DNA from: Bacteroidota bacterium
Lineage (GTDB): Bacteria; Bacteroidota; Bacteroidia; AKYH767-A; OLB10
Direction: 5' to 3'
Assembly (NCBI GenBank): GCA_029547265.1
Contig: JAKPPP010000047.1
Span: 1-35,176, forward strand
Length of the DNA: 35,176 nt
Positions within the stretch are counted from its first letter, which is position 1. Each line of letters starts with the position of its first letter. The translations under genes and the position numbers were made by a program. The notes beneath the pieces are model-generated. The model was not told where the DNA came from. It saw only the letters and a list, made by a program, of their open reading frames with translations, and ran no database searches. This document shows positions 1 to 7,583 of this stretch, piece by piece.

Positions 1-404
1 GAACAGCTCGATGCGGCTGGGTCTTTTATATAATTAGCAACTGCCATCGCCACGTTATCGGGAAAAATTTTCATGTCGAGGAAGGGCTTCAAGAGTAAGC
101 GAAATTCGCTTTTCCATTCTTCTCCATGAGGAGCCACACGATCGCGGAATTTGTTATAGCAAGTGAGATGTGCTACTTCGTGTGTAAACGTTATTAAAAA
201 CGCATAGGGATTTAAATCGTGGTTGATGGTGATAATATGTCCTTGGCCATTTTGCGGAGCTCTATAGTCGCCATATTTGCTGGCACGCGTATGTTTAATG
301 CGAACGCTGATGCGATAAGTTCTTATCCAGTCGACACAAGTTTCTACAGCGTCGGCCGGTACATACTTCATTAATGCTTCCCGTAGTTTATCTGCGGTAA
401 TCAT
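1..404 (-). CDS. SprT-like zinc metalloprotease domain protein (3' end outside window)
   Basis: The first 134 residues are visible; the C-terminus lies beyond the window edge. A zinc-protease motif HEVAH sits at residues 75-79, followed by HGEEWKSEF at 93-101, where the His is the probable third zinc ligand. This spacing (HExxH, then HGxxW/F) is the pattern of SprT-like proteins, which are DNA-protein-crosslink protease relatives or uncharacterised in bacteria. The ATG at 404 directly abuts the TAA of feoB (TAAATG), so the gene is probably the last member of the feoA-feoB-sprT transcript and may be translationally coupled to feoB. No signal peptide is visible, so it is probably cytoplasmic. 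The SprT-like assignment is firm from the motif pair; substrate and role are unknown. Confidence 0.8.
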   Translation of the reverse strand, partial: MITADKLREALMKYVPADAVETCVDWIRTYRISVRIKHTRASKYGDYRAPQNGQGHIITINHDLNPYAFLITFTHEVAHLTCYNKFRDRVAPHGEEWKSEFRLLLKPFLDMKIFPDNVAMAVANYIKDPAASSC

Positions 405-2564
405 TTATTTCATCAATTGGAAAATTATTAAACTGCTGCAATAGGCTAATGCCGACATAAAAAAGAACTGCATGATTGGCCATTTCCATCCGCCGGTTTC
501 TCTTTTAACTACTGCTAAGGTACTCATGCATTGCATGGCAAAGGCATAAAAAATCATTAACGACCATCCTACAGCAGGAGTGTATCGCGGTTGTCCGGTT
601 TCGGGATTAATTTCCGCTTGCATTTTATCTCTAACCGTCTTGCTTTCTCCATCGTCTTTTCCTACGCTGTAAATTGTACTCATGGTGCCCACAAATACTT
701 CGCGCGCAGCGAATGATGTTACTAAGGCAATACCGATTTTCCAATCAAATCCTAATGGTCTGATGGCTGGTTCTAATAGATGTCCCAGATGTCCCGCGTA
801 CGAAAATTCCAGTCGCTGAGCTTCCAGTTTATTTAATGCTTCTTGATCGATATTTTGTTCGGTCGATAATTGATCAATCTGTTGTGTAATCTCGTTGAAA
901 TGTTGTCCGGGTCCCCGCGACGATAAAAACCAAAGTATAATACTGATGGCGATAATTATTTTTCCTGCATCAAATAAAAAGATTCGCACTTTCTCATAAA
1001 TCGAATACACAATATTCGACCAACGCGGCATTCGGTAAACAGGAATTTCCATGATGAAGTAAGAGCGTTCTTTTGCTTTTACAAACCATTTCATACTGAG
1101 TGCTGCGCCTAATGCTGCTAAAAATCCGATGAGGTACAGCGACATCATAACGATGCCTTGCAAGTTAAATACTCCCCAAATTAATTTCGAAGGAACCACC
1201 AATGCAATGAGCAAAGTATAAACAGGTAATCGCGCTGAGCAACTCATCAACGGAGTAATCATGATGGTGATTAATCGTTCTTTCCAACTGCCAATAGTTC
1301 GTGTAGCCATAATTGCAGGTACTGCGCATGCTACTCCCGAAATCAATGGAATTACAGAGCGACCGTTAAGTCCGAATTTTCGCATTAGCTTATCCATCAG
1401 AAAACTTACGCGTGCCATATATCCCGAATCTTCGAGTATAGCGATGAACATAAACAGCATTGCAATCTGCGGAATGAAAATGACGATACCGCCAATTCCT
1501 GCAAGTACTCCGTTCACCAATAAATCGTTTAGCACACCTTTCGGCAATGCATTGCGTGCTGCTTCTGTTAAGCCGGTAAATGTTTGATCGATAAAGTCCA
1601 TCGGAAAAGCCGCAATGGTAAAGATGGCTTGAAAGATTAAAAATAAAATTCCCAAGAATATCACATATCCCCAGAAACGATGAATCATGAGCTTGTCGAT
1701 TTTCGCACTCAACGATGGTTTATCGTCGACTGCTTTCACCATGCATATTTGCAAGATCTCATGAATCACTTTGTATCGCTCTAAAGTTTCGAACGATTGT
1801 ATTTTGATGCTGTCGAATTCGTGTGTTGCCAGCGCTTCTTCAATTTCTTTTTTCTGCTGATCGGGAATATGAAATCCTGAAATAGCATCACGATGATGTG
1901 CAATTTGCAATGCGGCATAGTCGCTACGCATCTCTAAAATTGAACGAATCTTTTTAAGAAGAGGAGGAGCTAATGGACCCGTTTCAAAAATATCGTTCTC
2001 AGGAACATGCAGTTCACTGATAACAGCTTGCTTCAGTTCTTCTAGTCCGATGCCCTTACGAGCATTCACTGGAACGATACGCACTCCTAATCTGCGTTCT
2101 AGTTCATCAAGTTTAATATCGATACCTTGTTCTTTCACAAGGTCCATCATATTTAAAGCGAGTACTGCAGGAATTTTCAAATCGATTACCTGCGATGCTA
2201 AAAACAAACTACGCTTTAGGTTGGTACCATCGGCGATGAGGATAACTAAATCGGGATGGTTTTCATCACCCGGATCGCATAAAACTTCGAAGGGGATACG
2301 TTCGTCGGGCGACTTCGGATATAAACTGTAAGTGCCGGGTAAATCGGTAATCTCGAGTGATGTTGGTTTACCTGTTGACGAATTATAAATTTTGGCGTAG
2401 CCTGTTTTCTTCTCTACGGTAACACCCGGAAAATTCGCGATCTTTTGATGCAGACCTGTGAGGGCATTGAAGAGCGTACTCTTCCCACTATTAGGATTAC
2501 CTACAAGCGATACTTTAACCTGACGCGACGACGGTTCCGTTTGAGGGAAATCTGAGAGCTGCAA
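405..2564 (-). CDS. feoB: Ferrous iron transport protein B (FeoB)
   Basis: This is the inner-membrane Fe(II) transporter with an N-terminal G-protein domain, 719 aa and near the usual family length. Visible motifs are G1 GNPNSGKST at 22-30, the G2 region around GVTVEKKTG (47-55), G3 DLPG at 74-77 and G4 NMMD at 138-141. A helical spacer (about 190-290) leads into a membrane domain from about 295 with the Gate-type segments SGVACAVPAIMATRTIGS and MSCSARLPVY (440-449), and AAREVFVGTMSTIYS near residue 615. The start is a TTG: in frame, a stop lies just upstream and no ATG occurs before the G1 loop. The gap to feoA is only 10 nt, so the two are co-transcribed. Regulation is probably through the palindrome in front of feoA. 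Confidence 0.96.
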   Translation of the reverse strand: MQLSDFPQTEPSSRQVKVSLVGNPNSGKSTLFNALTGLHQKIANFPGVTVEKKTGYAKIYNSSTGKPTSLEITDLPGTYSLYPKSPDERIPFEVLCDPGDENHPDLVILIADGTNLKRSLFLASQVIDLKIPAVLALNMMDLVKEQGIDIKLDELERRLGVRIVPVNARKGIGLEELKQAVISELHVPENDIFETGPLAPPLLKKIRSILEMRSDYAALQIAHHRDAISGFHIPDQQKKEIEEALATHEFDSIKIQSFETLERYKVIHEILQICMVKAVDDKPSLSAKIDKLMIHRFWGYVIFLGILFLIFQAIFTIAAFPMDFIDQTFTGLTEAARNALPKGVLNDLLVNGVLAGIGGIVIFIPQIAMLFMFIAILEDSGYMARVSFLMDKLMRKFGLNGRSVIPLISGVACAVPAIMATRTIGSWKERLITIMITPLMSCSARLPVYTLLIALVVPSKLIWGVFNLQGIVMMSLYLIGFLAALGAALSMKWFVKAKERSYFIMEIPVYRMPRWSNIVYSIYEKVRIFLFDAGKIIIAISIILWFLSSRGPGQHFNEITQQIDQLSTEQNIDQEALNKLEAQRLEFSYAGHLGHLLEPAIRPLGFDWKIGIALVTSFAAREVFVGTMSTIYSVGKDDGESKTVRDKMQAEINPETGQPRYTPAVGWSLMIFYAFAMQCMSTLAVVKRETGGWKWPIMQFFFMSALAYCSSLIIFQLMK

Positions 2565-2574
2565 GGCTGAAATA

Positions 2575-2814
2575 TTAGGCTAATGGTTTTACAATTACAC
2601 TCTGTGCCTCGTCAACACGAATACTTAATGTGGAACCGGAAACATTGATGGCCATCGGACAGCCGAAAGGAGCAAATCGATCAACCGTAATTGTTTCACC
2701 CGGTAAGCAGCCCATTTCCAATAACTTCTGCTTCATCACATCATCTGTGAAGGAGTCGATAATGCAGCGAGCTCCGCGGCGTAAATCAGAAAGTTTAACT
2801 AGGGCTGTTTTCAT
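2575..2814 (-). CDS. feoA: Ferrous iron transport protein A (FeoA)
   Basis: This is a 79-residue cytoplasmic SH3-like protein of the FeoA family, required for FeoB-dependent Fe(II) uptake in organisms studied. The family pattern is visible: LxxGARCIIDSF near the N-terminus, KQKLLEMGCLPGETITVDRFAPFGCPM in the middle, and a hydrophobic SGSTLSIRVDEAQSVIV strand at the end. The ATG at 2814 begins MKTALVKLSDL, typical of the family. It is the first gene of a minus-strand feoA-feoB-sprT unit, 10 nt ahead of feoB. A perfect 8-1-8 palindrome ends 7 nt upstream of the start codon and is the probable metal-responsive control site. Confidence 0.95.
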   Translation of the reverse strand: MKTALVKLSDLRRGARCIIDSFTDDVMKQKLLEMGCLPGETITVDRFAPFGCPMAINVSGSTLSIRVDEAQSVIVKPLA

Positions 2815-2820
2815 AGCTTA

Positions 2821-2837
2821 TTTAGAATGATTCTAAA
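2821..2837. promoter_or_regulatory. Fur/DtxR-like operator palindrome upstream of feoA
   Basis: TTTAGAAT-G-ATTCTAAA is a perfect 8-bp inverted repeat around one base. It lies between the putative feoA -10/-7 region and the start codon, where a bound repressor would block transcription. The 17-bp size and single central base match the general layout of Fur- and DtxR-family operators. The regulator itself is not in this window, so the family is an inference. Confidence 0.7.
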
Positions 2838-2844
2838 AGCGATG

Positions 2845-2876
2845 CTAAGATAATACATCCATAATCGATCGTACAA
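2845..2876 (-). promoter_or_regulatory. Probable feoA promoter
   Basis: On the minus strand TTG (2874-2876) is followed after 21 nt by TATCTTAG (2845-2852), one base off the Bacteroidota -7 consensus TAnnTTTG. Transcription would start near 2838, at the upstream edge of the palindrome 2821-2837. Confidence 0.45.
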
Positions 2877-2898
2877 CATTAAAAATCCAAAATCGTGC

Positions 2899-2921
2899 AA
2901 TTGGCTGTAAGGCAGCCGATT
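2899..2921 (-). terminator. Stem-loop downstream of the small lipoprotein gene
   Basis: There is a 9-bp stem (AATCGGCTG / CAGCCAATT as read on the minus strand, one G-U pair) with a 5-nt loop, 18 nt after the lipoprotein stop. T-rich DNA follows only about 7 nt later, so it is an imperfect intrinsic terminator candidate. It separates the lipoprotein gene from the feo promoter. Confidence 0.45.
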
Positions 2922-2939
2922 AAATATCGCTGATCTTTA

Positions 2940-3107
2940 TCAGCAGGGCTTATTTTGGGGAATTTGAGCCGTGGTACGCCCCGATTTTGTAGGTGTTTGT
3001 CCGAAACTAGGGCAATGACAATCTTTCTTAAACAATTTGCATCCCGATGCTCCCGTCATTAATCCCAGCAGCAGCGCCATTGCAGTAAGTCGTTTTATTC
3101 GGTTCAT
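2940..3107 (-). CDS. Small putative lipoprotein (55 aa)
   Basis: The protein starts MNRIKRLTAMALLLGLMTG, a short basic and hydrophobic leader, followed by ASGC with Cys23 as the likely lipid-attachment site. The mature part begins CKLFKKDCHCPSF and is only about 33 residues, ending in KPC. A longer in-frame start exists upstream (3236), but it runs through repeat DNA and would place the leader internally; the ATG at 3107 is preferred because a perfect -7 box TACCTTTG lies four bases before it. The Cys-rich, Lys-rich stub resembles very small lipoproteins seen in Bacteroidota genomes; no function can be assigned. It sits upstream of feoA in the same direction but has its own promoter and a stem-loop behind it. 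Confidence 0.68.
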   Translation of the reverse strand: MNRIKRLTAMALLLGLMTGASGCKLFKKDCHCPSFGQTPTKSGRTTAQIPQNKPC

Positions 3108-3111
3108 ATTA

Positions 3112-3119
3112 CAAAGGTA
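3112..3119 (-). promoter_or_regulatory. -7 box TACCTTTG of the small lipoprotein gene
   Basis: This is a perfect TAnnTTTG match on the minus strand, separated from the ATG by the four bases TAAT. No clear -33 TTG is seen. Predicted transcription starts at or next to the ATG. Confidence 0.55.
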
Positions 3120-3213
3120 GTGGGAATAGAGAAAAGATAACGTAGGGAGAGGGGAAATATTTTGGAAGGAAGAGGCAATAATGAATGAATGAATGATTGA
3201 GGTAAAATGATGA

Positions 3214-3358
3214 AAGATGCAGGATACATGATTCAAGAAGTTCTCGGTTAACGTGAAGAGGTCTAAGAGGGACTAATCTATTGTCCAATCTATATCCTTT
3301 GAAAAGATGCAGGGTGCAAGACACATGATTCAAAGTTGATTTCGGTTCATGTGAAGAA
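3214..3358. repeat. Two degenerate direct repeats (about 46 and 55 bp)
   Basis: Copy 1 (3214-3259) and copy 2 (3304-3358) share AAGATGCAGG, ACATGATTCAA, CGGTT and GTGAAGA in the same order with small indels between them. The block contains GGATACA-type units like the tandem repeat at 35097-35138. Confidence 0.6.
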
Positions 3359-3400
3359 ATTAATGGGAGATGGTGCGGAGGCGGTCAAGCGAAAAGTGCG

Positions 3401-3476
3401 AATTGACAGAACTATAACCGAGGTAGATTATATGTAGTTATTGCGTTTGAATGATTAATAGCGTGTTCTGTCAATT
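3401..3476. repeat. 12-bp perfect inverted repeat with 52-nt spacer
   Basis: AATTGACAGAAC (3401-3412) is exactly complementary to GTTCTGTCAATT (3465-3476). No transposase gene or duplicated target is visible, so this may be a remnant mobile element or a structured intergenic unit. Confidence 0.6.
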
Positions 3477-3771
3477 GGTTTTCGGTTGTGCGCTTTCTTT
3501 GGTTACTTTAAGGATTAGCACTTGTTTTATCTGCATCCTTGAACTCACATGGTTCGGTTCTTTGTGCAGGAAAGAAAGTGACAAAAACTTATAATGTCTG
3601 GAACTTGTTTTGATAGGAGGATTTGTTTTCGAAATATGATTTTGTGTTTTTTTTAATTAAGTATTTGAAATAGTTAATTTGAATGGTAGTTTTTGTAGGG
3701 ATTTCAAAATTCATGTTATTAAAACTAATATCCTCGCAACCTTTTGTAAATTCGCCACAACTTTAAATACT

Positions 3772-4518
3772 ATGCTTACAAAAACCTGGTTCGAGATCGG
3801 GAGATATTGGAAATTTATGAAGGGTCTTTTTGTGAAGCCCGAAAAATTCATCGTTTATTATCGTCAGGTAATGCATGAGTTGGTGAGCATTGGTGTTGGC
3901 GCTCTCGGCATCGTTGCACTTACTTCCGTTTTCATGGGGGCTGTTATCACGCTGCAAAGCGCATATAACCTCGTGAATCCTATGGTGCCGCTTTATGCAG
4001 TAGGTATCGTTGCACGCGATTCAATTATCTTGGAGTTTTCGCCTACCATTATCATGTTGGTATTGGCAGGAAAAATAGGTAGTAGCATCGCTTCCGAAAT
4101 AGGTACGATGCGTGTCACCGAGCAAATTGATGCACTCGAAATTATGGGCATTAATTCATCGGGATATCTTACGCTTCCTAAAATTGTTGCGGGATTATTA
4201 ATCTGTCCTTTTGTTGTAATCATCAGTATTTTTTTAGGAATTATTGGCGGATGGGTAGCAGGTGATATGTCGGGAATTGTTCCTTCAGCCGATTATATCA
4301 GAGGAATCCAAGACCAGTTTCTTCCATTCAATATTGTTTTTGCACTCATCAAAACTTTAGTATTTGCATATATCATCACGAGTGTCTCTGCTTATCACGG
4401 ATTTCATACCGATGGCGGTGCGTTGGAAGTAGGACAAAGCAGTACAAAGGCGGTGGTTTATTCGAGCATCTTCATTCTTATTTTCGATTATATTTTAACG
4501 CAGTTAATCCTCGCTTAG
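3772..4518 (+). CDS. mlaE: MlaE-family ABC transporter permease
   Basis: The protein is an integral inner-membrane permease of the MlaE/YrbE family, part of a phospholipid-trafficking ABC transporter that works with an MlaF-type ATPase and usually an MCE-domain protein. With the start at 3772 (MLTKTWFEIGRYWKFMKG) it has 248 aa, the normal family size; the frame is open further upstream to 3679, but that part does not look like the family. Hallmarks are GAVITLQSAY, LEFSPTIIMLVLAGKIGSS and the conserved loop ASEIGTMRVTEQIDALEIMG, followed by several hydrophobic segments up to the C-terminus. The ATPase gene starts one base after its stop codon, so the two are co-translated. The gene symbol is by family, not proven orthology. 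Confidence 0.9.
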   Translation: MLTKTWFEIGRYWKFMKGLFVKPEKFIVYYRQVMHELVSIGVGALGIVALTSVFMGAVITLQSAYNLVNPMVPLYAVGIVARDSIILEFSPTIIMLVLAGKIGSSIASEIGTMRVTEQIDALEIMGINSSGYLTLPKIVAGLLICPFVVIISIFLGIIGGWVAGDMSGIVPSADYIRGIQDQFLPFNIVFALIKTLVFAYIITSVSAYHGFHTDGGALEVGQSSTKAVVYSSIFILIFDYILTQLILA

Positions 4519-4519
4519 C

Positions 4520-5269
4520 ATGATTAAAGTTGATCATATTTACAAAACCTTTGGCGAGAAAACAGTTCTTGATGATGTTTCGTGTACGTTCGAAACAGGT
4601 AAGGTGAATCTCATCATCGGACAAAGCGGAATGGGGAAAACAGTATTAATGAAATGTACTGTAGGATTGTTTGAAGTGGATAAAGGCGCTGTGTATTTCG
4701 ATGGTAGAAACTTCAGCGAGATGAATTTTAAAGAGCGAAAACCTATTCGTCAGGAAATCGGGATGGTATTCCAAGGCGGTGCGTTATTTGATTCATTAAC
4801 TGTTGAACAAAACGTGATGTTTCCCTTGAATATGTTCACGCATATGACGCAAGAAGAGAAACTCGATCGCGTGAATTTTTGCTTGCAACGTGTTAACTTA
4901 GTAAATGCGAATAAACTATTTCCTTCAGAGATTTCAGGAGGGATGAAGAAACGCGTAGCTATTGCTCGAGCGATATCGATGAATCCGAAATATTTGTTTT
5001 GCGATGAGCCAAACTCCGGACTAGATCCTAAAACATCGATCGTGATCGATAATTTAATTATGGAGCTCACCGAAGAATTCGGAACCACAACAGTTGTGAA
5101 TACACACGACATGAATTCACTCACCGAAATGGGAGAGAAAATCGTGTTTATTTATAAAGGCAAAAACTACTGGGAAGGAACTTTTGAAGAATTAGAAATG
5201 TCGGATAATCCCGAGCTCATCGATTTTGTTTACGCAAGCAAAATCATGAAACGAATGCGTAAGCATTAA
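4520..5269 (+). CDS. mlaF: MlaF-family ABC transporter ATP-binding protein
   Basis: This is the cytoplasmic ATPase partner of the permease just upstream, 249 aa. Visible motifs are Walker A GQSGMGKT (34-41), Q-loop Gln85 in VFQGGALFDSLTV, ABC signature ISGGMKKR (138-145), Walker B YLFCDEP (158-164) and the switch His in THD (196). FQGGALFDSLTV with SGGMKKRVAIARA is characteristic of the MlaF-like branch. The C-terminal stretch (about 205-249, YKGKNYWEGTFEEL and on) resembles the MlaF tail that contacts the permease and regulatory partners. The last codons overlap by 4 nt the end of a convergent small gene, so any terminator must lie within one of them. The MCE-domain subunit (mlaD) is not in this window. 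Confidence 0.92.
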   Translation: MIKVDHIYKTFGEKTVLDDVSCTFETGKVNLIIGQSGMGKTVLMKCTVGLFEVDKGAVYFDGRNFSEMNFKERKPIRQEIGMVFQGGALFDSLTVEQNVMFPLNMFTHMTQEEKLDRVNFCLQRVNLVNANKLFPSEISGGMKKRVAIARAISMNPKYLFCDEPNSGLDPKTSIVIDNLIMELTEEFGTTTVVNTHDMNSLTEMGEKIVFIYKGKNYWEGTFEELEMSDNPELIDFVYASKIMKRMRKH

Positions 5270-5472
5270 TTTTCGGTGGGAGTGGTATCGATATAAGTTA
5301 TGAATATGATACCTCCAACGATTACGGTCACGGCGGTTAATCCGATTAACACATCACTCACTAAATTGCCCAGCAAATTGTACTTAACAATGGCCGCAAA
5401 TGCAGTGGAAAGCAGAAGAATGAGCGAAATGCTCAGGAAGGGTCTTCTTTTAAGAATTAGGCCTTTTTTCAT
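5266..5472 (-). CDS. Small two-helix membrane protein, unknown function
   Basis: This is a 68-residue protein with a basic N-terminus (MKKGLILKRRP) and two hydrophobic segments at about 11-29 and 37-60, then a short polar tail ending TTPTEN. I do not recognise a family. It runs toward mlaF, and the two genes overlap tail to tail by 4 nt, leaving no room for a terminator between them. The positive-inside pattern and good hydrophobic segments favour a real gene, but the length is short and no ribosome-binding site or promoter is clear. Confidence 0.55.
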   Translation of the reverse strand: MKKGLILKRRPFLSISLILLLSTAFAAIVKYNLLGNLVSDVLIGLTAVTVIVGGIIFITYIDTTPTEN

Positions 5473-5657
5473 AAAACAGGCGTTTTGATAGGTAAAAATA
5501 TTGTAATTAATTCACTAGAAACGAGTTAATACGCAAATTCATTTTGCTAAACTAATAATATTTCTTAATATTAAGGTGTAAAATAATTGCAATTTTTTTT
5601 GAATCCCGGACAACGTTTCCAAAACAGCGCTTGTCTTATAACTGAAATTGTCGGGTT

Positions 5658-6218
5658 ATGCTTAACGAAAAGATCCTCATAGAACAATGCCTTAAAGGCG
5701 ATCGGGTGGCTCAAAGAGAGCTCTTCGATACCTTTAAAGGACGTTTTATGGCTGTAGCTCTTCGGTATATTGGTAACCGTGATGGAGCAGCAGATGTGTT
5801 GCAAGATGCATTTGTGAAGATCTTTCGTCAGTTGAATACTTATAGGGGAGAGGGAGTGTTAGAGGCTTGGATGCGCCGCATTGTAGTAAACACCGCCCTA
5901 AATGCAATCCGCAAGACGCAACAACTGCGCGAAGATCCAATTGAAGATACTTTCAATGTTAATCCCGGATTCAATAGTGCCTTGTCGCACCTCGATGAAA
6001 AAGAGTTGTTGGCCTTGATAGCTGCTCTTCCGGCGGGATATCGCACCGTCTTTAACCTTTATGTGATCGAAGGTTATGATCATAAAGATATTGCCGGCAT
6101 GTTAAACATTACAGAAAGCACTTCTCGAACACAATTGCTGAAAGCACGTCTTGTGCTTCAGAAAAAAATTATAGTGAGTAGTAAAATCAATTATTCATTT
6201 TTGAATACCGCCAGCTGA
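5658..6218 (+). CDS. ECF-type RNA polymerase sigma factor
   Basis: The protein (186 aa) has the two-domain layout of extracytoplasmic-function sigma factors. Region 2 covers about residues 8-86, with RELFDTFKGRFMAVALRYIGNRDGAADVLQDAFVKIFRQL for core and -10 recognition and WMRRIVVNTALNAIRK at its end. Region 4 covers about 115-172, with ALPAGYRTVFNLYVIEGYDHKDIAGMLNITESTSRTQLLKARLVLQKK forming a helix-turn-helix for the -35. It is cytoplasmic. Its TGA overlaps the ATG of the next gene by one base (TGATG), so the downstream membrane protein is translationally coupled and is the natural candidate for its regulator. The target promoters are not evident from the window, and no strong TAnnTTTG box lies before the gene. 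Confidence 0.93.
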   Translation: MLNEKILIEQCLKGDRVAQRELFDTFKGRFMAVALRYIGNRDGAADVLQDAFVKIFRQLNTYRGEGVLEAWMRRIVVNTALNAIRKTQQLREDPIEDTFNVNPGFNSALSHLDEKELLALIAALPAGYRTVFNLYVIEGYDHKDIAGMLNITESTSRTQLLKARLVLQKKIIVSSKINYSFLNTAS

Positions 6219-7582
6219 TGAGCACGCAACAGGAAAATTATTTTGATGACAGCATTCGTCGTAAGCTGAAATCCGCAGAGGAGGAAGTCCCTTTTGCGTT
6301 CGATGATATTGCGACGAAACTAGATGTGAATGCGAACGACTATCTGACTTGGATCAGAGGCTTTTTATTTAGCGATGCAATTTTATTGCTCATTGCTTTC
6401 TCGTTTATAAAATTGACGAATATCTCGTCAGTTAGTAATCATTCTGTGGTTGCGAGGAAGTCTGTTGCTGCCCTTGCAAATCATCCTGCTGCATCTGCTA
6501 ACAACGCAAACGTAATTGAAACTGCGATTGCAAATACTACTTATGATAATCAATTTAACGATCATTCTGCCTCATTAAATGCTGATGATTCGAATATTTC
6601 TGCTTCATTGAATACTGTTTCTGCAAACAATAATAATTCAATACATCATAATCGTTTAATTACTGCTTCGCGAAGAACAAATAATCGTCATAGTAACGCT
6701 TATCCTTTAATAGATGCTTCACTTTTAGCATTGGCTCCTTCAAGTTCTATTGCTACATCTGATAATAATAATGCCGTTGCTCCTGATTTGATTGCATTCA
6801 TGAAGATGATCGGATTTAAAGATGATGTCGTTGCTGAAAATGCTATTCAAACGCAAGAAAATCCTGCGCAAGGTTATACTCCTCCTGCATCGATTCTATT
6901 CTATGTTGGCGCTTCTCCAAATAGTTTGTCGGAAATTAATCTCGATAAAAATTTAAATGCCGAGGTGAAAAATAACGCGACTAATTTCTCTGCCGGAATA
7001 CAATTGCGTTATACACTTGGAAAACATACCAGCGTGCTTACGGGATTTGAATACAAACGCGGACATCTTAAAACTTCTCTTCACGATAGTTATAAGTATG
7101 ATGCTTTGCAAATTGATTCTACTGTAGGATTCATTATCTCTCCGTTCGATCCTCCTGTAATGGTAGTCGATTATGATACTTCTCTTGTGTCTAAAATTGG
7201 TGAAGTATCGGTTAATGGTGATGCGCGTATCTCTTCTTTTTTGTTCCCGGTGAAATTAGCATATGCATGGCCGTTAGGTTCATGGTCTGTGGAGCCGAAT
7301 GCAGGAATCCTAGCTTCGTTTAATGCAGCTAAGAATACAATAACGCATAATTATTCAGGTGAAGCGATTGATTATTATTCTGAAAAATTCACGTTTAACG
7401 ATTTAACTTATGCACTTACTGCGGGATTAAACGTAAGTTATTTGGTTAGTCCAAAGTTGAAAATATTTGTTGCCGGTAATTACCTTAAATGGATGAATTC
7501 TTCGGCATCATATAAAGCAGTCAACTATACCGCTTCTCCACAATTAAACGGTTCGATTGGTATCGAGTTAAAAATAAAGTAA
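6218..7582 (+). CDS. Putative sigma regulator: cytoplasmic tail, one TM helix, C-terminal beta-barrel-like domain
   Basis: This 454-aa protein has an N-terminal charged segment (about 1-45: FDDSIRRKLKSAEEEVPFAFDDIATKLD) on the cytoplasmic side and one hydrophobic helix (about 47-66). A long linker rich in Asn, Ser, Ala and His follows (about 68-220). The C-terminal half (about 224-454) has alternating strands such as FSAGIQLRYTLGKHTSVLTGFEY and YALTAGLNVSYLVSPKLKIFVAGNY, resembling outer-membrane beta-barrel (PorT-like) domains. It overlaps the sigma gene by 1 nt and is followed after 1 nt by a T9SS cargo gene. Inference: the N-terminus could bind or release the sigma factor while the C-terminus sits in the periplasm or outer membrane. 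No recognised anti-sigma motif is visible. The topology is read by eye. Confidence 0.65.
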   Translation: MSTQQENYFDDSIRRKLKSAEEEVPFAFDDIATKLDVNANDYLTWIRGFLFSDAILLLIAFSFIKLTNISSVSNHSVVARKSVAALANHPAASANNANVIETAIANTTYDNQFNDHSASLNADDSNISASLNTVSANNNNSIHHNRLITASRRTNNRHSNAYPLIDASLLALAPSSSIATSDNNNAVAPDLIAFMKMIGFKDDVVAENAIQTQENPAQGYTPPASILFYVGASPNSLSEINLDKNLNAEVKNNATNFSAGIQLRYTLGKHTSVLTGFEYKRGHLKTSLHDSYKYDALQIDSTVGFIISPFDPPVMVVDYDTSLVSKIGEVSVNGDARISSFLFPVKLAYAWPLGSWSVEPNAGILASFNAAKNTITHNYSGEAIDYYSEKFTFNDLTYALTAGLNVSYLVSPKLKIFVAGNYLKWMNSSASYKAVNYTASPQLNGSIGIELKIK

Positions 7583-7583
7583 C

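Larger units (their letters stand above)
3108..3771. other. Gene-free, repeat-rich intergenic region
   Basis: This is about 660 bp with no convincing gene. It holds four ATGA tetramers (3181-3196), two degenerate direct repeats (3214-3259 and 3304-3358), a 12-bp inverted repeat with arms 3401-3412 and 3465-3476, and an 8-bp inverted pair CTTTCTTT (3493-3500) / AAAGAAAG (3571-3578). Two minus-strand reading frames starting MNHVSC are products of the direct repeats, not genes. Confidence 0.6.

Noticed and set aside
3109-3333. 74-residue minus-strand reading frame starting MNHVSC
   Set aside because: It runs through the degenerate direct repeats and shares its first residues with another repeat-derived frame; it overlaps the lipoprotein leader and has no family-like features.
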